Source: Nageia nagi (lineage: Eukaryota > Pinophyta). Taken from it: 64,000 bases of DNA. The DNA lies in contig JBITNC010000001.1 in NCBI GenBank assembly GCA_050084985.1, positions 63,116,001 through 63,180,000 on the forward strand, read 5' to 3'. Under the pieces are notes generated by a model that was not told the origin of the DNA, ran no database searches, and saw only the letters and a list, made by a program, of their open reading frames with translations. Made by a program: the position numbers and the translations under genes. Shown here piece after piece: positions 47,301 through 60,272 of the stretch (within the stretch, counting starts at the first letter, position 1; the number at the start of each line of letters is the position of its first letter).

Positions 47301-50030
47301 AATATAATACGCAGTAATTGAAGGCACTCTAATCAAAACTAAATCTTAGGTTTTATGTTAATATGAAATATTCTTTTTGATTGGGAATCATGCCAAACAA
47401 GTCATAATACCCTTCAAGTATCTTATTGCTCATATAGGTCTCTTCGAAAAAATTGATTTCAATTACATGGGTCCTTGTGAAAAGTGATACCACATTATTA
47501 TGAAACATAAATCCCTATGGATACATTAACAAAGTTTTTAATATTGGTTAAATAGAAATTTTAGCTATTGAAGATAAGGTTTATGGTTTATAATCATAGG
47601 GTACAAAGAAGGATGATGAGTGTACTACCACAAAATAAGAAATTGTCCATAATCAGTTTATTATATAAGTTTCTTTGATAATGTTATGTGTTGTACTGGA
47701 ATAAATGATCTCAAAAATGAATAAAGATAATATTGTTAGAGGTAGTTAAAAATTCTTTAGGATATTGTTTGTCATAATCTGAATCAGAATGACTTAGTAG
47801 AAACTTGATTTAATCTTGTATATGAAATAGTTCTCTCTATGTTTTGAGTATTGATTTTTCTTTAGAATCCATGATCGAGGAAGATAGGCAATCTCTCAAT
47901 GATACCTTGAACCTATCAAGATTGGAATGGGGTATTGTTTTTGATGACATTATTTTAAATATTAACTTGAATAAGAAGATGTATTTGGAAAATTATGGGA
48001 CTCCATGGTCAAGGAAGATAGTAAGCCTTTGATGAGATGTAAATCCTATTGAGATCAAGATGGAGTATTGTGTATTTAAAATGTATGATGTGTTCCCATC
48101 TAGGGTAGGATGCATTTTATAAATCCAAGATCTTTGTTGATCTTCATAAACTCTAACTAAATCCTAGTACTCAATGCCATTGCATCTTGGCTCTTTTAGA
48201 TGGAGGCATGGTCGAGGAAATCGACAGATGGATGGAGACTCATAAAAGGACAAGAATGGTGATGATGAACACCTTCAAAGTTAAATATGCTCATGAAAAA
48301 GGGTTATTGCAAATTGTATGATCATAGAAAATCTTAATTTGATACACCATGTATAAAGAAATAATTACTTACATAAAATAATATGTACTCTTAAAAATTA
48401 TCACAATTCATGGTAAGGATCATACTAGATGTAATGTAATTACTTTATGGGTGAATCAATGAAATACCTTACTTGGAAAGGTAACGTCCTAGATGAGTTA
48501 TATGATGTATTCTATAAATAATGAAGTTTTTGATATACCTTATAAGATATATTCTCTTATTGAGTAGACTTTATGGATTTTGAGTGTGCATGAACTATGT
48601 TAAAAATAAATACCCTTAAGTAGTTTGATTGATGGATCAAAGTAAAGGAAACCAAGTTCATTATTTGATAAAGTATATTAAAGGTAGGATACCTCATAAG
48701 ATAGTTTAATCTATTATCTATACAATAGATAGGGATGGTTGGATTACTATTGAATTACAAATCTAAGATATAGAAAATAAACCATGATAATTTTGTAAGG
48801 ATGAGATGATGTTTGAAGATTATCATGAAGAACCAAATAAGGCTTCAAGTAAAAAGGGGGATGATCTTAATAACTGAAAGCTAAAACTATAATCTATTTA
48901 GTACCTTACTAGGAAGATAATTCAACCTGGTTAAAGTGTTATGGTATGAGCATCCTCCATACACATTGGAAGACTAGTCGAATTAGGATTTAGATTAATC
49001 AACGATAAGGCTAGATAATCTAGCCAAGTGTCACTTCATAAAACTATAAAAGATAATCCAAACAAAGCATAGTGATTATGGGATTGATAAAGGACAAGTA
49101 ATGATACATTTTTCATCACACTTCCCTGATAGGGATAGATATTATGGACTTGTTGTTAATATTTATTGTACTTGTGAAGTAGTAATGACCTTTCTTTATA
49201 TAATCCAATTATGGTTGAATGATATTTGTTGGTTTCATGAATAAGATTTCTCAAAACTTCTTGAATATGCTTAATGAGTTGTTACTTTGTGTTTGTCAAA
49301 GATGATAAAATTTATTAGACTTAAACAACCACTTGAGGGTATTTTTAATCTAATACCCATGGCTCCCCAAGATATGGCCATGAGGATGTCGAACTCCATG
49401 GTGGACATGATCGATAGATATGGGTAACATAGTGTTCCATATCCTCGATAGGGTGTTAGATGAAGGTAATAGTTGATAAAACTATGGTTACTAGATGAGG
49501 GTAATTTGGTATTCATACTACCTATAGTTTAGCATATAGGAGTATGATTATTATTCCATAGGCGATGATGTTACCCATTTCATATGGATAATTGCCTAGG
49601 ATAATCTATCTATGCCTATGAATTAGAGGGTCATACATCAAATGAGGATGTTTGACCTTATGGAAGAGCACTCTCTTGGGTGATATGGGCCCCAAGTAGA
49701 AAACCATAATGTCATGACCAAAATATCCTTTCCATAGTTCATGTATGGGAATGGTGGGATCACCTATGAGATGTCTTCTAATGGGGTGAGCATTGAGAAG
49801 TGAACACCAAAAATTTTTTGATCAAGGTTGGTTATTCTAGACTCTACCAATATTTCCATATGGTTGTTGTTAGCTAACAATATTGACATGCTCATGTGGA
49901 TCTCCTGGTACATTCCTAGATCATTCAAGTGTTTCATTTTAATTTAAACAAAAAATAGTTCTAAATTTTTAAGGTTTTGTAAAGTAGAAAATAAGATTGG
50001 TAAGAAGTTTTGTAGAGATGGAGCACTACA

Positions 50031-50035
50031 AAAAC
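50031..50035 (+). repeat. Target-site duplication, right copy
   Basis: AAAAC directly after the solo LTR, identical to 44573-44577. Confidence 0.65.
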
Positions 50036-51000
50036 CTTCTAAATGATGCATATACCAAGAATAAAAGAAATGTTTTGGCACCTAGTTCCCCTTAGGTGAG
50101 AATGAACAACTAGAGATTGGTGACCTTATTATAAAGTAATTCAACAAGACATATCAATAATGAATGCACCCAAAAAGTCAATAGGACTTTGCAATCTCTC
50201 CATAAGCTGAATAGGAAACCTAAGACCTTGAGGAATAGAGTTCAAATTGCCAACTTGTGAATATGCAAATGAAACCAAATTCTACCTATTTATAAACAAA
50301 TTTGAAATCCAATCAACTAAAACTAAACCTCTTTTAATAGTCAAATGTCCACACACCCCTCTATGACTTCTTCCTCAATATCCTAGCACACCTTTAACAA
50401 TGCATCACTGCTCTATTCAAGTATTTTCATTGGGTTATTGGGCTCATTTCTTATCAATTTTTATGCCTAAAATCCATTGTTTATTACATACAATAAAGAT
50501 ATTAATCATTATCTACAATAACATGTAAATTGTCAAAAATCCTTCTTGGAGAAGATTGGGAAAAACTAAAATTAAATGATCATCAAATTTTGCTTTACAT
50601 ATTATATTCCTATAAAATTTTTCACTTTTCCACTTCATGTATGTGGGATAGAATTGAGAAACTTATCCTTTTTCAAAATTACTTTCCTTATCTTGGCATT
50701 GATGCTACGTTTCTAGCATTATCGTTGGGTTAAAATAGTCATTTACAGTAGAATTTCTTTTTCGTATTTCATGCACATGCTTAAATGAGGAAAAATATCT
50801 ATGCTTTTAATTTATGTACAATGATTGATCAAAATTTCATATGTTCATACAACTTATCATGTTTCAAAAATATTTCAAAAATGTTATTTTTAGTTTTGAT
50901 ATCATAAATACATGTTCATAGTGCACATATCAGTGTACACTTATATGACATTGGAGATAATGCTATGTCAAAAGCTACTTATAAAATGATTGGTTACATA
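50036..51000. other. Internal stretch of the gypsy element, no recognised gene
   Basis: Right flank of the solo LTR insertion. Frames at 50530-50733 and elsewhere are not recognised and lack a conserved motif. By position it belongs to the element bounded by the LTRs at 38602 and 51923. Confidence 0.4.
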
Positions 51001-51600
51001 TCTTGTCAAAACTTACTTATCATTGAATATTGCGATAAAATATGTATAATTTCTTATCATACATATTACTTGTCATAGATTTATCAAAACTTGCTTATCT
51101 TGCTTTACTTAAAAGATATTTGCCTAACATTTGCTTATCAAACTATTATTTTGTCCAAACTCATGCTTATCAAAATATTGTTTATCATTCCTTATCTAAA
51201 ATAATGCTTATCATAAATAATGTTTATCATATGTTAAAAATACTTTCATATCATATTATATCATAGGCATCCTTTGTAAGGAAGGGGCACTCTTATCAAT
51301 AAATCCATGGCAACATGGTGGCTTGGGAAACCAAGTTGGTCACTCATATCACTAGCCTTCTTTGTAAGGAAGGGGCATGTTTATCAGTAAATCCATAGAA
51401 ATATGGTGGCTTGGTAAACCAATTAGATCATTCTTATCATTTGATACCTTTGTAAGGAAGGGTCAATCTTATCATTTGGTACCTTTGTAAGGAAGGATCA
51501 TTTATATCAAAATACATGGTAACATAATGGCTTGGGAAACCAAGCTGATCAATCTAAATTAGTTATCATATTCTTCATCTTGGTGGGTAAGTCACCAAGG
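51000..51600 (+). repeat. CTTATCA-rich tract and tandem units before the 3' LTR
   Basis: From about 51010 to 51240 the heptamer CTTATCA and close variants recur at short irregular intervals. From about 51270 units with TTTGTAAGGAAGGGGCA, TTATCA(A/G)TAAATCCAT and ATGGTGGCTTGG(G/T)AAACCAA follow, repeated fully twice and partly twice more with shortened middles. Such repeat-rich untranslated tails before the 3' LTR are common in large gypsy elements. No coding role is seen. Confidence 0.7.
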
Positions 51601-51922
51601 ATAGGTTTTTTTTCTTATCATACTTTCCATATCATCATATTTAATGTTTATATTTGAGATATATTATGCAAAAACTATTCCTTGTATAACTCTTTTCAAG
51701 TACCTTTTTCTTTTCCTTGAATTGCTCCTATGCTGATAAGTCCATCATGTCACAACCAATTCAAAAAGGAGCATAATATAATCAAAAATTGGGGCATCAA
51801 AAGTTGCTACTATGAAAAAACTTTTCAAGGAGTACTTTCTTACTCTTTTTTTTATACTTTCAATTTATGCTTTGATTATATTTTATCCCAAAAGAATCAA
51901 AACATATTCAAAGTGAGGACTA

Positions 51923-52636
51923 TGTTAACACCTAAAAAAGTAATTTTAATTTAATTAAAATACTCTTTTAGGTATTTAAAATAATTTAATAAATAAATGC
52001 TCTTTTTAATGTGTACTCTCATTTACCTTTATGTTTTATAGTAACAAGTCGGATCAATATCACAATAATCCTAAGAAGGAGCCTTAGCACTAGACTTGTT
52101 ACCTATGAAGGTGGAGGGATTGTGCATGATCAAATATATTACATAACATGATATAATCATGAATCCTTGATAGGAGGAAATATACTTGTATCAATCTTGA
52201 TCGGTATTTCTTAATGCCACCTATCATCTCTAGACTTTGTTATAATATGAGCTTTGCATTCCTATAATATTTCATCCCTTTGCAATTGAGATTCTATGCA
52301 TCAAAGGTGGAATGATGACATAAAGAGAAATAATGAGGTATTTTGGAATGGTAATTAGGTGATGTACTTGGGTTTCTAGTATTGTTGTTGGGTTGACATC
52401 ATATTAGTGGCTCCATATTTTAGGGAAGTTCATCATTCATCCTCTTTCAATTAAATTTAACTCCATTCATCATCATAAGTATAGGTTTTTATCTTTTGTA
52501 AATCCAATTTTGATAGGTCAAGGTTAATTAGATCATTATCATTTTTCATTTCATCAATTTCCTATTATTCCATAGTTAGTTGGTGAATTTAATTATTCTC
52601 TAAATAACCTTAATAACTATTATTTTGGTAGTAATA
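51923..52636 (+). repeat. 3' LTR of the gag/antisense-PMD gypsy element
   Basis: This starts TGTTAACACCTAAAAAAG after a purine-rich AAAGTGAGGAC and ends TTTGGTAGTAATA. It matches 38602-39263 end to end apart from a roughly 60-bp extra segment at about 52345-52410. The pair defines an element of 14 kb, or about 8.6 kb without the inserted solo LTR. Confidence 0.88.
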
Positions 52637-53241
52637 CCAAAAAATAGGATAGTAATCTAATTTTTAGATTTATGATCTTATTTGGATTATTCAACTCCTT
52701 TTTAATTCTTTTGAGGCATCGCAAAAGACGCACCATTCAAAAATGTGTACAATTTTGGTATCAAAGTAGAAACATCAATGGTTTTGAAATTCCAAAAAAT
52801 AACAAATCAAAATTCTCATGTTTATTCATATAGAGAAAAGAACCTCAATAAAGAGAGTAAATATAGTGGATAAGATTTTATTTATCTTATTTGAACAAGG
52901 AAATCTAATATATAGGACTTTCATAGTTTTATTTGGACCAATCATTCCAATTGATAGAGCATCAATAACCTTATAGAGGGTGTTTCTATTCCAATCGAGT
53001 CATCGCAACCCCATTATGATCAATTAAATCCTTTTTTATCCATATTTAGCATAAATTTTTTCCTTAATTTCTAAGGCAATAAAAGCCAAAAATTGGGAAT
53101 GCAAGGAGCATCAAATGCAACCATGACCCATATTATAGTTCAAGATATGATTTCTTATCACATATGTTCTTTCTTCTTCTTCTTAACAATGTAATTATTT
53201 GGGTTATGTACTTTTCATTAGATACCAAAAGAGGAGAAAAT
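52637..53241. other. Non-coding stretch, no recognised feature
   Basis: No protein similarity was recognised. It ends with a purine tract AAAAGAGGAGAAAA directly before an LTR-like start, so its right part may be the tail of another element. Confidence 0.45.
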
Positions 53242-53640
53242 TGTAGATGCCTAGAAATTATTTTATATTTATGATAAAATCATATTTATTGTATCTAGAA
53301 ATAAATAATGCAAATATCAAGAAAAGGTATATAGAGGAAATGTATAAAGGAACTCTCATCATGACCTTTATCAAGTATCATAATGAATTATTCATTTAAG
53401 TGGTGAGTAATGAAACTATCATTTCTACTATTATGAGCATTGATAGGCAATATAACTCTCATCATTACCCACATCAAGTATCATAATTAACAATTTACTT
53501 AACTGATGGATAACAGAACCCTCATCATTACCCTTATCAATTTTTCACAATTAACCATTATTGTTATATCAAAATTAATTGTTTATTAAAGAGTAAGTAT
53601 TTATTCATATTACCTACACTTACCCTTATGAAGAAGCATA
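53242..53640 (+). repeat. Possible Tat-type LTR start, partial
   Basis: After a polypurine tract the sequence TGTAGATGCCTAGAAATTAT resembles the LTR start at 3495 (TGTAGATGCCTAAAAATGAA). The rest is poorly alignable. Three units sharing CTCATCATTACCC or CTCATCATGACC and ATCAAGTATCATAAT follow at about 53349, 53457 and 53530. The right border is unknown. Confidence 0.4.
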
Positions 53641-53879
53641 ATTTATGTAACATGTTCATTTTTCACTTTACGAACATAGTGACATCACCCAAAACCTAGT
53701 GTTATTGCTAAATGTTTCACTTGATTTACTGCAAGTTAAGTTAGAGAAAGCAAAGAAAAAACAACTAATACAAAAAAGTATATTTTAAACATAGAATCAT
53801 TTTAAATGCATCATATTTGTTAGATTTATTTCTTGCTTACCATCAAAGGTGGAAAATTTTTATGCCCCTTTTCTATAAT

Positions 53880-54490
53880 TTGCAATTACAACATAAGGAC
53901 TAATTCAATTAGGTTAAAATTTACCTTTATTTTCATTTTCTAAAGCTGTAATATTTGCTATATTTTTTTTAATACCAACTCTTGAACCTTTAACTCTTTA
54001 GATTTAATCTTTTTACTATAAGCTTGTTTAACTCTAGAGTGATATATTCTTAAATGTTCCAAAGTATTTACTCTTTTTTCATCTAAAGCTTCTAGTTGTG
54101 CTAATCTCATTTTTATTTTACCTTCATTTGTAATAAAACCATATAAAGACACATGTAAAGAAGGCATTTCTAATTATAAAGGAACAATAGCTTCATCACC
54201 ATACATTAACAAAAAGGGAATCATCCCAACAGTAATTCTTATACTTATTCTATAAGCCCACAAAGCATAAGGTAATTATTTATGTCAATCTTTACCATGT
54301 TTCGTAATATTTTTATATAAAATATTTTTTATGATTTTATTAGAAGCTTCACTTGACCATTACCTTGAGGATAATGAGTAGAAAACTTTCATTCAATGTG
54401 ATATTTTTCACAAAATTATTGTACCTCATTACCTCTAAAACTAGTACCATTATCCATAAATAATTTTGACAGAACACCATATTTGGTGTT
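53880..54490 (-). pseudogene. Tat-type integrase remnant (minus strand)
   Basis: Reading leftward from 54490: LFMDNGTSFRGNEVQ-FCEK, YHIE-KFSTHYPQGNGQ (core with the second catalytic Asp). The conserved Glu region is damaged. The open stretch 54167-53958 then gives MPSLHVSLYGFITNEGKIKM, RLAQLEALDEKRVNTLEHLR, IYHSRVKQAYSKKIKSKEL, the integrase C-terminal region of the Tat lineage, and a KGKF-PNWI piece near 53895. The LTR starting at 54493 interrupts it on its N-terminal side. Confidence 0.85.
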
Positions 54491-54492
54491 GA

Positions 54493-55275
54493 CACCTAAT
54501 TTTGGTTCATTGAAGGTGATCCCACTTAGGTGTTTTATTATATTAATTTAATCATATGATATTAAGTGTTTTTTATATTAACATTATATTATATTATGTA
54601 TGATTATGTTATCCCACTTAAGACACTTCTCATATAATCTTTTTCTTTATTTGTGCAAGGTATCCAATGTTGACACTAGCTTGTATATAGAGGTACTCTT
54701 TTATATTTAAACGTGAGTATGACTACATGGGAAGCCATCAAGATTTCATATTGATATTTGATACCTACTTTTAGTTATTTCTAAACTTTTCCTATTGAGA
54801 TTGGGATCTTGTTATCACTCGAGCAATATCTATTATTCCATATTCTATAATTATATGTTTGACTCAACTTGTTAATATTCTATTATCTACTAGATTTAGG
54901 TTGTGAACTCTACTCTAAGAATGCTTTGTATCCATGCTTTCATGTGCACCAATGCTATTGTTTAGGGTTCCATGCCAATGTTATCTTGTACATACACATT
55001 AGGGTTCTAGTCTACATTGGTGTAAGGATCCACATATCAAGATCATTATGTTTGACAAGTTCTTGTTTGTATATAATCTTTGTCATACCAGGTAAGGTTA
55101 ATAGTTACGTAGGTATTTATTGATCCCTTTCTCATTAGTTTATAGATGTTATCTTAATCTAATAGTCTAAGTATTATTTTATTCATTTCTATTATGTTAT
55201 ACTTCATATTATTGTTCTTATGATTGAATATGAATATTTTAGTATAGTTTCTACCTAGTTTAATATTAGGTGTCA
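54493..55275 (+). repeat. Probable 5' LTR with 11-bp inverted ends
   Basis: This begins TGTTGACACCTAATTTTGG and ends ATATTAGGTGTCA. TGACACCTAAT at the start is the exact inverse complement of ATTAGGTGTCA at the end. It cuts into the minus-strand integrase at its left side and is followed by a leader and a gag at 56130, as expected for a 5' LTR. No second copy lies in the window. Confidence 0.6.
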
Positions 55276-56130
55276 CTAAAAACATTTCAACATATTAGAC
55301 ACATATTTTATAGCATATTCATATCTTAATTATGGTTGGAAAGTGCTCTCAAACTTACATATTTAAAAAAAAAACTAGATTTTTCATTTTTAGGGCATCA
55401 CATTTTCTATGGAATTTTTCATATGAAATTCTAGGTTTTGTTTGGTTTTTATTTATCTTAATTTTCTATAAAATTAGAAAACCTTATTACTTTTAAATTG
55501 GTAAAAATTTAAAGGTGTTTTTCATTTTGTAGAATTTTCTTATTTTAAACCTAATTTTGAAAAATTTTATGTATGTTTATACCCTAAAACTTTTTCCAAA
55601 CCTTAGATATTCATGATAGGCACTTTTTAGAGGGTGAAATTGGATTTATTTGTATGCATTTTCATGGGATTTTTAGTTGAAGAATTTTTTTGTGGAACTT
55701 CATTTTTGCATAAAATCCTAGATTTTTAGCTTAATTTTTGAAGATTTGGTGGTTGTTTATGCCTTAGAAATATTTATAAAACTTAGATATTCATGATAAA
55801 AAAACATTTGGAAGGTGAAATTAAGATTATTGCATGCATTTTTTTAAGATTTTTTATTAAGAAGTAAAATATTTTTATTAAAAAATCTAAAATTTTAAGG
55901 TTATTTTAGTCGCTTTTGTGAGTTTTTACATTATAAAATCTTATCTCACACATGTATTTTATATTGGAATATTTTTTATGATTTTTGAATGACAGATTTT
56001 ATAAAACTAGCATACTTTTGGGTCATTTATTCAATCAAAAACCTTTAGGTGTTTGGAGGTATTTGATATATATTTATTTAAGTGTGATAGATATAGAAAA
56101 TATTGCTCCTAATGTATGGATAAACCAATT
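55276..56130 (+). repeat. Repetitive leader with 180-bp units
   Basis: The segment CTTAGATATTCATGATA occurs at 55602 and 55782, and surrounding bases (GGTGAAATT, TGCATGCATTTT or TATGCATTTTCATGGG) agree, giving a 180-bp period in at least two units. It is T-rich and non-coding, between the LTR and gag. Confidence 0.65.
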
Positions 56131-57911
56131 CTAATGTCCAAATTTGAATCCATCATAGCAAATGTATTTGCACCAGTTCACATGATAACAATAATGAAAA
56201 TACTATTAATAGTACAAAGGATAACAATAGAATGAATACTAAAATTAACACTAATGCTAGGAATAATACATCAAGTTTTGGAACCTACATAGTTGACCAA
56301 TTCAAATTATTTGAAAAGAAGATAGATCAAATAGAGAACAAGTTTGGTACTTGTGTTGTTCATATAGAAGAAAAAGATAATACCTTAAGCATGGAGATAA
56401 AAAATGATATTCTCATTAGTATAGATAAAGAACCTAAGTTAGAAAAATTGAATAGTGAAGGAGATCGAATTGGTCATCTACAAGGATATGAGTATATCAT
56501 GGAGTTGAAATGTGGAATTAATGATCAATTAAAAGCTAAATACATATTTGATACATTGTAAGCATAATTAATTTAAAATATTGGAAAATTTTACAAAAAG
56601 ATACATGAATATTTGGATATAAATGGAACAAACTATAGATGATAAATTCATTGCAAAATATTTCATGATAATATTAATCCTATTCTTGGAGCTTATGGTC
56701 TTGATTATAATAAAGATCCTTTTATGGATATGATTCACATGCTTATTGAGAAAGAAAGGTTTATGTTAAAATCTAGTCAACTTAAATATACATCTTATAT
56801 ACAATAATCATAAAAAGTCATATCAAAGTAAAGATAATAATCAAATAAATGTGGTTGGACCAAGTGCAAATGAAGAAGAAAAAGAACCCTTTTATAAGAT
56901 TCTCATATCTCCCACACAAATATTCAAATATTGTTTAGAAAAGGGATTTATAGAACCTACAATGAATATGAAAAGAAGCCCCATTGGTATAAAGATAATA
57001 ATCATTGTTTGTATAATTAAGTAAAGGGTCATTCCACTAATGGGTGTGTTAAAATGAAGAATAAGTTGCATTCACTTTTATAAAATAGAAAAGTTAATTA
57101 TGTTACCAATGAAGAATTTGATAATGAAACTATAGAAGAATATGATGATGAAGGATACAAAAATATGGTCAATATGGTTGATCATGAAGAATATTATACC
57201 CCTAAATAATAAGGTAAGAAGGTAGGTAATACTAGACTCTTTTATGATCATGATATTGTTTTTGATAAAATTAGCTTATATGATTTATGCATGAAATTTG
57301 GTTATCATAGAGAAGTTATCCATAATATTTTTAAGGATTGGTTTATTGATGCTAATATTACTACAAGTGCTCTTAGATATATATTTGATTCTTTTACATA
57401 GATTAGCTCAATACAATCAGAACATGATGCATCCCTTTCATAAGATACTAAAAGTGAAGATAAAGATGAGATGGAATAAAAATAAATTACAAATGAAGGC
57501 ATCCATTATGCAATCAACATGGTCATCTATGATAATGAATATGATGAACAGCAAGAGAAAGTAGAAGAATATAAAGTTTTGAAACAACCTTAGATACTAA
57601 ACATCAGTGTTAGAGGTCATGCCAACACTCGAGGCAACATCAATACTATCATTAAATATCAAGAAAAATAAAAAGTGTTCCAAGAAGGACCCAATCATAC
57701 ATGTTTAAAGGAGGTAAAGCAAAAGGATCATGTTTCTCTACACCATTCTAAATTTCAAAATTCGATAAATGATGCTAATTCATTCAAAGGGAATAAAGAT
57801 CAAAGTTGTATTTTTCTAGGACATTCATCGAGTAATATTTTCCCTCTTTATCGTATAGGTTACAATTACATTTTCATATCTACCATTCTTTTACATATTC
57901 ATGTATATTAG
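56130..57911 (+). pseudogene. Gag-like region of the 54493 element
   Basis: The longest frame, 56232-56561, gives an Asn-rich start, a coiled segment (YIVDQFKLFEKKIDQIENKF) and later GDRIGHLQGYEYIMELKCGI. Further broken frames give a zinc-knuckle-like stretch near 56970-57075 (WYKDNNHCLYN-VKGHSTNGC) followed by VKMKNKLHSLL, then a long acidic part (EEFDNETIEEYDDEGYKNMV) and a tail ending near 57911. The order fits a plant gypsy gag followed by an acidic linker. No protease, RT or integrase follows. Confidence 0.55.
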
Positions 57912-60272
57912 ATTACATCATGCATTGCATACAATCCCTTTATTGATTGGGGGCATAATTAACCATCACTCATTCCCTTTGTTGGTTAAGAATATAATTA
58001 ACCATCATGTTTTTATATTTTATGTCTTCATGTATTCGTGGTGAATTCATTATTTTTATGTCAATCATCTTGTGTACTAGTCTATTTTTGATCAAGTTTT
58101 TTATATAAGTTTATCAATTCAGTCATGGTTTGTTAAGGGAATTCATGCATGACATGGTTAAAGAAATGCTACAAGGATAGACATAATGGTTTTAAGTTCA
58201 AAATGGATCAATAAAAATATTTCAAAAGTTTATTATTAGTAATTTCAAATGATCAAATGCATAAGTAACTATTATTCTTACAAAATCACACTCTTACAAG
58301 TAACATTCATTCATTTTTCCTTACAAATAAAATTCTTTCTATATTTCTCATTTATTATTTCCCTTTCTTTCTCAGTTGTAAATACTTGTACAAAGTTCAA
58401 TATTGAGTATGAATTGTATATTCTTAATCTTCATTCCAAAGTCAAGTATTGTGTATTCTCATAGTTAGGGCTCAATTTTGCTTTTTGGGTCATGTTGGTA
58501 TAGTCCAAGTCTTAGTTAGTGAAAGATCACTTAGAACCACCATGTTTTTCAAAGGTAGGTGTTATTTGACAAAACAATTTCTAATTCATGTCTCAGTTAT
58601 GTCTATAATTCATGTTCTATGAAGAGTCCCATTTTGTAAAGAATTAGCTAAGTCATTTTTGGGTATTGTATCATATAGAGTGTAGGTATTTATTTGAATC
58701 AAATTTGAGCCCTATTACAAGTCAAGTTACTTATGTTTTAATCTAATAAAGTTTAAATCTTATCTCTAGTCACTATTGTATATAAATTCTATTTTAGTTA
58801 AGTCATATATAAGGTACTATCACAAAAGTTGAAGTGAATTTGGACCCACAAAATTCCAGCAGTGATGTCATACTTTTTGCTAAAAATTAGTTGGGCTTTA
58901 GATGTCTTCATCAATGGGTAGTCCTTCTAGTCTTCATGGTGGGAGATATTTATAGCACTCTGCATTCAATATATCCTTCCATTTTTGAGTGATGACTTCA
59001 AACATTTTGGAGGAAATCAATGGTAGTTAGTCCATAAGTAGTCTCAAGTTTCAGTAATACCTGCTAAGGTATAACAAAATCTTCCAAGAATGAGTAAAGA
59101 TTGTATGAGGAGGTGAATTCCCAGGTCCACCTAATCAAGGGTGTATGACCCTCAAGACTCTACCAACATATCAACTATAACTCATTTTCATATAGTAGTA
59201 GTAGTTCACTCTTAAGTTTGAAAGGCTACATCTTCCCTTCACCCTTACAATATTTAGTGCTAGAACTATAGATAGAAGAATTTAATGATTGCATATAGTT
59301 GGTAGATCATCAACTATTGAAATGGCTTGATTGTACTTGTAGAAATAGTGGATCATACCTCATAAATTTAGAATTAATTCTAGATTGATCTTGTCAAAAG
59401 ATAAAAGTGATTAATTATGGCTAGATAGGTACAAGATTAAAGATCAACTAATTTCAAGAATCAGCACTATATCTATACCATGATCCATAACTAATTATAG
59501 TTGTAACAAATTTTGTAAATATTGCAAATATTTAAGTTTGTGTAGTCTTTAGTCAAAGGGGTAGATATAGTTTAATAGTGGAGAACCATCCAATGTAAAA
59601 AAAAATATTATAAATAGTGGACTGTTAGAAGTCTAAAAGGTCAAATATTTTACCAAAGTTTCCTATTATAAGAATTTCTTTCATATATGATAATGTAATA
59701 TTATGATGTTTTACCCCTTGAATTATGTGGCTATTATCTTATTTTGTGATTATTTCATATGAGATTTTGTCTAAAATTATGGCTCTATATTGCAATTGTA
59801 AAACCCTAGGAGTGAGATAGTTGTTCTATTCTTTGTCTTGCCTATGGATTACTACATGTGCAATGATGTCTAGGATAATTAGTTTAGTTTATTTTTCATG
59901 TTATTTGAATTTATTTATTTAGCAGTTTATATTTTTATCTCTTTCCTATTCCTTTTAACCTTTTCTTAGATAAGAACTAGCAAATAACCTAGAGATTGAG
60001 AAACAAAACTCATGAGCATGTTGTCCCACCACCTTTTGCTCATTCAAGGAACCTTCTATTATCAAATTCATGTAGAAAATGTCATACCAAACCCTTAGGT
60101 TGTACTATTCTTATCAATAGCATAATGTTCCATTTTTGGCATGCTCAATGGGATCCAAGTAAAATCTGCATCATTTGGATTTGAATGGGCATGATAGTTG
60201 TGTCTGGTAGGCTATCACCATTTTTTCTAAATTTTATAAGGTTTCTTAGACATTATTGGTGACTCTAATATC
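57912..60272. other. Unassigned stretch before the copia-type element
   Basis: No recognised coding region. Near 57949-58005 GGGGGCATAATTAACCATCA and a similar AATATAATTAACCATCATG lie about 45 bp apart, perhaps the tail of the preceding element. Near 60135 a segment TTTTTGGCATGCTCAATGGG resembles leaders of some gypsy elements, but no LTR pair supports it. Short frames at 58249 and 59996 look like chance. Confidence 0.4.

Larger units (their letters stand above)
44578..50030 (+). repeat. Solo giant LTR, 5.45 kb, with target duplication
   Basis: This starts TATAACGACCC (the family start TGTAACGACCC with one change) and ends GAGCACTACA. The first 400 bp match 9001-9384 and 10511-10900, and the TATA box lies at 45402. 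The last 670 bp from 49357 match the ends of the other copies. No gag, pol, primer site or second LTR lies inside, and AAAAC flanks both sides, so recombination between two LTRs removed the internal part. The extra length against the 4.1-kb copy comes largely from a distinct block at about 45940-47300. Confidence 0.75.

Noticed and set aside
49271-49516. 81-codon minus-strand ORF in the conserved end of the giant LTR
   Set aside because: The other two LTR copies do not keep this frame open as far as I can read, so conservation is at the DNA level only.
51730-51954. 74-codon ORF just before the 3' LTR
   Set aside because: It runs across the polypurine tract into the LTR and has no recognisable domain, so it is not treated as a gene.
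60130-60160. TTTTTGGCATGCTCAATGGG as the primer-binding site of a gypsy element
   Set aside because: No LTR pair or recognisable gag accompanies it, and the copia LTR starts only about 115 bp later. It is mentioned only as a resemblance.
59996-60184. A 62-codon ORF with His/Cys residues (CRKCHTKPLGC)
   Set aside because: Short, no homology recognised, unsupported by neighbours. Probably chance.
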